Shown: positions 1 to 5,367 of the stretch, in pieces
How positions within the stretch are numbered: the stretch's first letter is position 1
Layout of the letters: the number at the start of each line of letters is the position of its first letter
From: DATKXO01 sp035528995
GTDB taxonomy: Bacteria; Planctomycetota; Phycisphaerae; UBA1845
DNA: 26,848 nucleotides
Reading direction: 5' to 3'
Assembly: GCA_035528995.1 (NCBI GenBank)
Contig: DATKXO010000048.1
Span: forward strand, 1-26,848
Notes under the pieces: generated by a model
The model's input: the letters and a program-made list of their open reading frames with translations, nothing else
Told to the model about the DNA's origin: nothing
The model's database searches: none
Position numbers and translations under genes: made by a program

Positions 1-559
1 GCTGACCGAAGTCTACGTCTCGGGAGGTCCGGGGAGCTTCACCGGACTCCGGCTCGGGATCACGGTCGCCCGGATGCTGGTCTGGGCCGGTCACGGGCGC
101 GTCCGGGCGGTGCGGGTCCCCACGCTGGAGGTCATCGCCCAGAACTGCCTGGAGACCCCCAAGCCGCCCAAGGACCTCGTCGTGCTGCTGGACGCCAAGC
201 GCGGGCGGGTCTACGCGGCCACTTTCACCCTCGACCAAGCACGGTACAGACGGGTCACCGAACCCGCGGAGCGGAAGGTGGCGGAACTGGCCTCGACGCT
301 CCCGGACCGGTGTGCCGCGGTGGGCGAGGGCATTGCCTACCACCGGACGGCCGTGGATCGGGCTCGGCTGACCGTCCTCCCGGAAGAGCTGAACCGCCCC
401 CGTGCCGAGGTGGTCCACGCCCTCGGCTTCGCCCGAGCGGCCGCCGGAGATTTCGACGGACCGGCCGCTCTGGTGCCCATCTACGTACGCCGTCCCGAGG
501 CCGAGGAGGTCTGGGAGCGAAGGCACAAGGAGTCCGAGCCGGGACCCCACAGCGGGTGA
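1..559 (+). CDS. tsaB: TsaB, tRNA t6A biosynthesis protein (5' end cut off by window)
   Basis: TsaB is the inactive ASKHA-fold partner of TsaD in the complex that places threonylcarbamoyl on A37 of ANN-decoding tRNAs in the cytoplasm. The reading frame is open from base 2, before the first ATG at 74. It encodes VSGGPGSFTGLRLGITVAR, the signature GPGSFTGLR segment of the TsaB/YeaZ family. The following segments also fit the family: a VPTLEVIAQ stretch, LLDAKRGRVYAA (the LDAr..evY strand) and a C-terminal PIYVRRPEAEEVWERR (the usual P.YlR..eA). The visible part is about 185 codons, so only some 40-50 N-terminal residues are missing compared with the usual 210-230. It ends in TGA, 93 bases before the sigma-54 promoter of gdhA, so it is probably a separate transcription unit from gdhA. 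Confidence 0.92.
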   Translation, partial: LTEVYVSGGPGSFTGLRLGITVARMLVWAGHGRVRAVRVPTLEVIAQNCLETPKPPKDLVVLLDAKRGRVYAATFTLDQARYRRVTEPAERKVAELASTLPDRCAAVGEGIAYHRTAVDRARLTVLPEELNRPRAEVVHALGFARAAAGDFDGPAALVPIYVRRPEAEEVWERRHKESEPGPHSG

Positions 560-652
560 CCGCTGGGCCGTTTCGCCGGAGACCCGCGCGGCGTCGTCGG
601 CCAATCGGGCGTGACGAACCGCCCGTGAAGAAGGGTTGGAATCCCAGACCCC

Positions 653-668
653 TGGCACGATATTTGCA
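653..668 (+). promoter_or_regulatory. Sigma-54 (RpoN) -24/-12 promoter for gdhA
   Basis: TGGCACGATATTTGCA matches the RpoN consensus TGGCACG-N4-TTGCA without mismatch. The invariant GG (654-655) and GC (666-667) are separated by exactly ten bases. The expected transcription start is about 678-680, giving a leader of about 140 bases before the gdhA ATG. No other match of this quality was noticed in the window, and it lies in an intergenic gap in the right orientation. An enhancer site for an activator such as NtrC should lie upstream in 560-640 or within tsaB, but I could not recognise one. Confidence 0.78.
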
Positions 669-818
669 TGATGCTGGTGGTCCCTAGCGGGCCCGGCGCG
701 CGCTGTGTCGCCCGGTGGCCAGCCCGGCAGCGGTCGCGTAAGCTGGAGCGGGAAGGCGGCTCAGGTCGCCGGGAACATCCCCAGGCAGGGTCGGTGATTC
801 GAACAAGGAGACAGTCGG

Positions 819-2180
819 ATGGCTAGCGTTGTGGATAACTTCATGACCCAGGTAACCGCCAAGAACCCCGAGCAGAAGGAGTTCCTCCAGGCGGTCCACG
901 AGGTGGTCGAGTCGCTGACCCCGGTGATCGACAAACACCCCGAATACCGTACCGCCAAGATCCTGGAGCGGATCGTCGAGCCCGAGCGGGTGATCTTGTT
1001 TCGCGTGCCCTGGGTGGACGACCGAGGCGAGGTCCAGGTCAACCGGGGCATGCGCGTGGAATTCAACAGCGCCATCGGACCCTACAAGGGCGGCCTCCGC
1101 TTCCACCCCTCGGTGAACCTGGGCATCATCAAGTTCCTGGGCTTCGAGCAGGTCTTCAAGAACGCCCTGACCACCCTGCCCATGGGCGGCGGCAAGGGCG
1201 GCAGTGACTTCGACCCCAAGGGCAAGAGCGACCTGGAGGTCATGCGCTTCTGTCAGAGCTTCATGAGCGAGCTCTTCCGCCACATCGGGGCCGACACCGA
1301 CGTGCCGGCCGGCGACATCGGTGTCGGCGGGCGCGAGATCGGGTTCCTCTTCGGGCAGTACAAGAAGCTGAAGAACAGCTTCGAGGGCGTGCTGACCGGC
1401 AAGGGCCTCAACTGGGGCGGCAGCCTGATCCGGCCCGAGGCCACCGGCTACGGGGCGGTCTACTTCGCCGAGGAGATGCTCAAGACCCGTGGCGAGTCCT
1501 TCCAGGGCAAGCGCGTGGTCATCTCCGGCTCCGGCAACGTGGCCCAGTACGCCGCCGAGAAGGTGCTGGCCCTGGGCGGAAAGGTGCTGACCTTCTCCGA
1601 TTCCAACGGCTTCATCGTGGACGAGGAAGGCATCGACAACAAGAAGCTCGCCTTCATCATGGACCTCAAGAACGTGCGCCGCGGGCGCGTCAAGGAATAC
1701 GCCGACAAGTATCCCAAGGCCCACTACGAGGCCACCAAGCCCGGCGCCAAAGCCAACCCGCTGTGGCAGGTCAAGTGCGACGTGGCCCTGCCCAGCGCCA
1801 CCCAGAACGAGATCAACGGCCAGGACGCCGACAACCTCATCAAGAACGGCTGCGTCTGTGTCTCCGAGGGCGCCAACATGCCCAGCACGCCCGACGCCGT
1901 CAACATCTTCGTCGAGACCAGGATCCTCTACGGCCCGGGCAAGGCGGCCAACGCCGGCGGCGTCGCGGTCTCCGGCCTGGAGATGTCCCAGAACTCGATG
2001 CGCCTGGCCTGGACCCGTGAAGAGGTGGACGCCAAGCTGCACACCATCATGAAGAGCATCCACAAGGCCTGCGTCGAGACGGCCGAGACCTACGGCACCC
2101 CCGGCAACTACGTCAACGGAGCCAACATCGCCGGCTTCCTAAAGGTAGCCAACGCCATGATGGACCAGGGAATCGTCTAG
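819..2180 (+). CDS. gdhA: NADP-type glutamate dehydrogenase
   Basis: Catalyses reductive amination of 2-oxoglutarate with ammonium to glutamate in the cytoplasm, the low-affinity entry point for nitrogen. The 453-aa protein has the length of the hexameric bacterial class (E. coli GdhA is 447). The N-terminal ELFV dimerisation domain contains GPYKGGLRFHPSVN (residues 87-100) and the active-site segment PMGGGKGGSDFDPKG with catalytic Lys126, followed by DVPAGDIGVGGREIG (161-175). The C-terminal Rossmann domain begins with VVISGSGNVAQYAAEKV, and the SDSNG after its second strand is typical of NADP-preferring enzymes. AAGGAG at 805-810 sits eight bases before the ATG and fixes the start. The gene is monocistronic: sigma-54 promoter upstream, strong terminator directly downstream. 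Sigma-54 control suggests response to nitrogen supply (inference). Confidence 0.97.
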   Translation: MASVVDNFMTQVTAKNPEQKEFLQAVHEVVESLTPVIDKHPEYRTAKILERIVEPERVILFRVPWVDDRGEVQVNRGMRVEFNSAIGPYKGGLRFHPSVNLGIIKFLGFEQVFKNALTTLPMGGGKGGSDFDPKGKSDLEVMRFCQSFMSELFRHIGADTDVPAGDIGVGGREIGFLFGQYKKLKNSFEGVLTGKGLNWGGSLIRPEATGYGAVYFAEEMLKTRGESFQGKRVVISGSGNVAQYAAEKVLALGGKVLTFSDSNGFIVDEEGIDNKKLAFIMDLKNVRRGRVKEYADKYPKAHYEATKPGAKANPLWQVKCDVALPSATQNEINGQDADNLIKNGCVCVSEGANMPSTPDAVNIFVETRILYGPGKAANAGGVAVSGLEMSQNSMRLAWTREEVDAKLHTIMKSIHKACVETAETYGTPGNYVNGANIAGFLKVANAMMDQGIV

Positions 2181-2210
2181 CGCGCAGGAGACACTGATCG
2201 ACACATACCC

Positions 2211-2246
2211 CGAGGCGAGACGGCCGACCGTCTCGCCTCGTTCCTT
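2211..2246 (+). terminator. Intrinsic terminator of gdhA
   Basis: A perfect 13-bp stem (CGAGGCGAGACGG at 2211-2223 pairing with 2228-2240) closes a four-base loop CCGA and is followed by TTCCTT. It lies 30 bases after the gdhA stop codon. The tail is only moderately U-rich, but the stem is very stable. Confidence 0.82.
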
Positions 2247-2379
2247 GCGCCGGCCGCGCTGCGCTTGCGACTGATGGAGCGCCCCGCGAGCCGCAGGCCA
2301 CCAGACCGGGCCGAGACGTGTTAAGCTGGGTAGCCTGGAAGGGGTTTGTGGGCGATCACAAGGCCGTCAGGCCCGTTTC

Positions 2380-2587
2380 CAACTTGGATTCGACGCCCGA
2401 TCCCGGCTTGGTGACCGGTAGCGCGCCCCAAGCTGGTATCGGGAGCGCGCTCAAGTTAAGTACGGACCGTACTCAAGGCGTATCGGCACCATATACAAGG
2501 CGTATCGACACCCTACTTAAGCTGAACTCGGACCGTAGTCCAACTTGACCACGGACCCACCGCTCAAGTTGAGCAGGCGCCCCGCTC
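2380..2587. repeat. Degenerate tandem array, nine units of 22-25 bp
   Basis: Nine successive units begin near 2380, 2404, 2429, 2452, 2474, 2496, 2518, 2541 and 2565. Most open with CAAGYTG, CAACTTG or CAAGGCG and carry a core like TACGGACCGTACT or TATCGGCACC. Units 5 and 6 share CAAGGCGTATCG-CACC. Unit 4 contains the near-palindrome AGTACGGACCGTACT. The unit length is not a multiple of three and varies, so this is not a coding repeat. The units are contiguous with no unique spacers, so it is not a CRISPR. Function is unknown. It could be a decaying minisatellite, a protein-binding array or a small-RNA/hairpin region. The array directly abuts the decayed reading frame at 2650-2862. Confidence 0.5.
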
Positions 2588-2649
2588 GGTGTCACCGACC
2601 TCCGCGCTGGCTTGCAGGCATCCAACCAGAGCCCGGACCAGGGAGAAGA

Positions 2650-2862
2650 CGGGGTGCGGTCGGTGTTTTTCTGTCGCGTGGCGCTCTTGGCGGTTTGCTG
2701 GGCAGTGACGTGGGGGGTGTACGTGCTGTTCCACGCCGTCTGGGCGGTAGTGACCGGCATCAGGTCACCCGCCGCGAGGCCGAGTTCGCCCAGGTTGGCA
2801 TTGGCCTAGGTGACAAAGCTGCCCACCCAGGCGTTGAACGCGGCGTCGCCGCCGGGGATCTA
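2650..2862 (-). pseudogene. Remnant of a planctomycete-type N-terminal domain gene, two amber stops
   Basis: Read leftwards from 2859 the frame gives IPGGDAAFNAWVGSFVT, a TAG, then ANANLGELGLAAGDL and a helical stretch with MPVTTAQTAWNSTYTPHV and TAQQTAKSATRQKNTDR. From memory this resembles a short helical N-terminal domain of unknown function found in planctomycete hypothetical proteins (pattern: IP..DA.FN.W...FV.Y...N...LGL...D...L..A...W...Y). Two in-frame TAG codons lie at 2860-2862 and 2806-2808, both where I would expect tyrosine. There is no good in-frame start, and after the NTDR the similarity stops shortly before the repeat array. TAG is the normal stop of gdhA, der and other neighbours, so recoding is not the explanation and decay is. 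The family identification was not verified by search. Confidence 0.45.
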
Positions 2863-3070
2863 CTCGGCTGTCGCAGGGACCCCTTTGCATTACTGGGGGC
2901 GGCGCCGCACCCGCGGGACCGGGTCTAATCCAACCAGGCGGGATGACACGTCCGGGGCGGACAGTAGGGAATGGGGCGTTTCAACGGCCATGCCCTTGTC
3001 TCAGGGCCGACCTTGCTGGTACAAAGAACGTAGCCCCCCTCACCCGTCAAACGGGCGCCAGATGGGGTGC
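2863..3070. other. Non-coding stretch between decayed gene and exported-protein unit
   Basis: No convincing reading frame or RNA is seen here. A short hairpin (CCCGT at 3043-3047, ACGGG at 3051-3055) lies 16 bases beyond the stop of the minus-strand gene ending at 3071 and might help end that transcript, but it has no T-run. The stretch 2247-2379 on the other side of the array also holds nothing I recognise. Confidence 0.4.
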
Positions 3071-3919
3071 TCACTGCGGTGGCTTTTCAATCTCTGGCTC
3101 CTCCGTCGTCTGCGGCTGGGGCGTTGAAAACCCGCAGACCCACTTTCCCGTTTGGGGATCGACGATCGAACGGAAATGGTCTCGCGCATTGACAGCAACC
3201 CCGGGATAACTCGCTCCCAAAGCCGGCACACCTCGTAGCGAGATTACCCACATCGGTCTTGGTTTTCGCCCCATCATTGACCAAACAACATACTGCCCTA
3301 CAATCTGCTTCGCAGCCAGTGGGTTTTCCCCTCCTTTTGTCATCGCGTCGAGCGCTTCAAGAAAAGTGATCCGAGGAGCCTCGTCGGGAAACGCGTGGTA
3401 TCTTTCGTGACCGGCGCGACGCAGCTGCTGTGTCACGGACTTGGCCCCGGGTTCCCGAGGGATCCGAGCAACGCCTTTGGGCCAACGGGAAACAATCTTC
3501 AGCAATTGCCCGCCTTGAGGATCCACGAATACGTCGAACGTCCTCAAATACAGATCTTCAGCACCGGGCGGAGCCGACTTCAGCTTCAGGTTCCAATCCC
3601 CAAGCACGACGTGCCAGATCGGACGTTCGATGATCTGGTCGCTCAGGAAGGGAGTGTTGTCACCACTTAGGACGACAAGTCTTGCGGTCGCTTTCGAATC
3701 GAATCGGCCCGAGGCATCGACGAGTGCACGAGCCCGAGCGATGGCTTCTTGCTCCCGCTGTATATCCCACTGGGAACGATCTAGGCTCTGCGCCATGACC
3801 TCTGCCAAGCGCGAGTCGGCAAAGGTGGGTTCTTGGGCTGCCGCTGCCGATGACAGACCAATCGTTACGAGGACAATGACCGCCATGCGACGCATCAGCT
3901 CGTGGGCGGTAGCTTTCAT
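3071..3919 (-). CDS. Exported protein of unknown function, possibly two PepSY-like modules
   Basis: The start was set at the second ATG (3919), because GGAG lies seven bases upstream of it but only one base before the ATG at 3925. That gives 282 aa. The N-terminus has a basic region, a hydrophobic stretch MAVIVLVTIGLSSAAA and a likely cleavage after AAAAQ, so the mature protein is probably periplasmic or secreted. Two segments share a pattern of W-x-V/I-x-L followed by a strand ending in vD.qtG: residues around RPIWHVVLGDWNLKL...FVDPQGGQLL and RPMWVISLRGVPALG...SIVDPQTGKWVCG. This resembles PepSY-type modules, which is an inference from pattern only. The C-terminus is Pro/Glu-rich. The gene follows the dockerin gene by 21 bases and is very likely cotranscribed with it. 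Sequence composition is less GC-rich than in the housekeeping neighbours. Confidence 0.7.
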   Translation of the reverse strand: MKATAHELMRRMAVIVLVTIGLSSAAAAQEPTFADSRLAEVMAQSLDRSQWDIQREQEAIARARALVDASGRFDSKATARLVVLSGDNTPFLSDQIIERPIWHVVLGDWNLKLKSAPPGAEDLYLRTFDVFVDPQGGQLLKIVSRWPKGVARIPREPGAKSVTQQLRRAGHERYHAFPDEAPRITFLEALDAMTKGGENPLAAKQIVGQYVVWSMMGRKPRPMWVISLRGVPALGASYPGVAVNARDHFRSIVDPQTGKWVCGFSTPQPQTTEEPEIEKPPQ

Positions 3920-3940
3920 AGCCATGCTCCTACGAACATC

Positions 3941-4861
3941 TCAAGGGTTGATGTCCCAAATATCAAAAGCCGTCGCGCCAATCCGCTCGATGCCCCACTC
4001 GTTGGGGTCATCCGTGGTCACCTCTCCTTCGGCGATGTTTGCATTCTGAAAAGCACCCCAGTTCAGACTGAATTGGCAATCGGTAAAGTTGCATTTCGCT
4101 GCCGCCGTGCCAAGCATCTGGTCCTCCTTGTTGAAGATCTCACCTGCCCATTGACAGTCTGTTCCAGTCACGTTCTTCCATCCGCTATGCGTCCAGGTGA
4201 AGAAAGGAGTGTCGTCATATTCGAAGTTCCACGTCCCAAACAAAGACGAGAGTAGAAAACATTTATACTTGTGAACCCCAGTTGGCACTCCATCTTCGTG
4301 GAAAATCACGTAGTCTGTCGTATCGTTAGGCCCTGCCTGGACTTCAGCATACCTTCTGAAATAAACGGTTGTCGCTCCAGCGAGTCGGTACCGCCCATAC
4401 CCGATCTGAGCCCACTTTTCCGGCTCTCCTCCCACGAATTTATTCACACCTGCCCAGGCATGAGAACCTGCGTCGGACACCTCGCTTGGTTCTCCGCAGA
4501 GCGCCGCCGATCGCGTTCGTATTCTAGCGCTACATCCAGTTGCGTTCCCGCTTTTCCAGGCGCGGGCGTACTTCCTACCGAATGTGCACGGGCTGGGGCC
4601 CGTGAACGCTGCCATGAACCCTCCGAAATCGACAAGGTCAACGGCGACGTCGGAGTCAAAGTCGAAGGCCGCGCAGTCCGGGTCGGGAAGACCGCCACCT
4701 GGACCCGTCATACACGCGTCCCAATAGCCGAAGTCGTCCAGATCGACATAGCTGTCACCGTTGTAGTCTCCGCCCCCTTGCGCAAGAAGCACGTCGCAGC
4801 AGAACAGCGGAAGCAATAAGGAAGTCACTCTCGTCAAATGCCGCTGCTTCATCTTTCCCAT
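3941..4861 (-). CDS. Secreted protein with N-terminal dockerin and unknown beta-rich domain
   Basis: 306 aa. The first 28 residues form a signal peptide (basic MKQRHLTR, then SLLLPLFCCDVLLAQ). Residues 31-90 form a type I dockerin: GDYNGDSYVDLDDFGYWDAC, a Gly/Pro/Asp linker, then FDFDSDVAVDLVDFGGFMAA and FTGP. The two loops carry the calcium-binding Asp/Asn pattern (D32, N34, D36, D40, D43; D67, D69, D71, D75, D78), and the phrase structure is characteristic of planctomycete dockerins. The remaining 200 residues, with many aromatic residues and about six cysteines, look like an extracellular beta-sandwich, but I do not recognise the family. Having the dockerin directly after the signal peptide rather than at the C-terminus is less usual. 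No cohesin partner lies in the window. GC content is visibly lower than in gdhA or der, which suggests a transferred or fast-evolving accessory gene. Confidence 0.75.
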   Translation of the reverse strand: MGKMKQRHLTRVTSLLLPLFCCDVLLAQGGGDYNGDSYVDLDDFGYWDACMTGPGGGLPDPDCAAFDFDSDVAVDLVDFGGFMAAFTGPSPCTFGRKYARAWKSGNATGCSARIRTRSAALCGEPSEVSDAGSHAWAGVNKFVGGEPEKWAQIGYGRYRLAGATTVYFRRYAEVQAGPNDTTDYVIFHEDGVPTGVHKYKCFLLSSLFGTWNFEYDDTPFFTWTHSGWKNVTGTDCQWAGEIFNKEDQMLGTAAAKCNFTDCQFSLNWGAFQNANIAEGEVTTDDPNEWGIERIGATAFDIWDINP

Positions 4862-5367
4862 CGATCTGACCCCCGTCGTTCATTGTACCCACTGGCCGTT
4901 TCTACGTCGCATTCTGCCCGCCGTCTTTCTCCCCGGTCAGCGCCTATGGCAGATGGAGCGCGCCTCACGAGTTTATGCGCCAACCGGCGGGTGCACGGAG
5001 CAAGGCAGTCACTACGCGCCTTGATACCCGAAACCTCGCTACGCCCCGATCGTCGCGCTGCCCGTTTTCGCTCCAGGGTCCCGACTCGCCCCGGGTGCAG
5101 AGCCACCTTAACATGTAGTGGGCCGTCTGTCTACCGCTCGGGTCGCCGAATTCGCCCGCGGCGCTACGCACCGTGATGCCTGGACCGACGATCGCCGCCC
5201 GACCCTGGCCACCTCTGCCCCCCCCAGCCACCGCCTGCCCGCTCGGTTGACCCGACCGCGGCCATGGGGTTGAATCAGGTACAGGTGGCCGTTGTCGAGC
5301 CTGGGTCTCGGATGATCGGGGACAGGTTCATCTGACGGCCCCCCTGTGACGCACGCTGGAGCGCAAC
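4862..5367. other. Divergent intergenic region, 506 bases
   Basis: This separates the divergent dockerin gene and the 990-aa gene and should contain promoters for both. Apart from the sigma-70-like pair at 5247-5275 I see no recognisable RNA gene, repeat or conserved element. The short frames in it look like chance GC-rich frames. Confidence 0.5.
5247..5275 (+). promoter_or_regulatory. Possible sigma-70-type promoter for the 990-aa gene
   Basis: TTGACC (5247-5252), a 17-base spacer and TTGAAT (5270-5275) match five and four of six consensus positions. The predicted start is near 5282, 86 bases before the ATG. The match is moderate only. Confidence 0.3.

Noticed and set aside
789..808. tRNA T-arm-like GATTCGAAC near the gdhA start
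   Set aside because: The flanking bases do not form the five-pair T stem on either strand and no acceptor or anticodon arm follows; it overlaps the gdhA ribosome binding site.
680..818. Glutamine riboswitch or other known riboswitch in the gdhA leader
   Set aside because: I could not match the conserved cores of glutamine or cobalamin riboswitches; only unspecific GC-rich pairing is seen.
684..2063. Long minus-strand open frame of 459 codons opposite gdhA
   Set aside because: It mirrors gdhA codons in GC-rich DNA, has Leu/Val/Gly/His-biased composition without any motif, and has no ribosome binding site.
2380..2587. CRISPR array
   Set aside because: Units are contiguous, divergent and have no unique spacers or neighbouring cas genes.
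2806..2862. TAG recoding (amber reassigned to an amino acid)
   Set aside because: gdhA, der, the 990-aa gene and the zinc-ribbon gene all end with TAG at the family-normal length, so TAG is a stop here.
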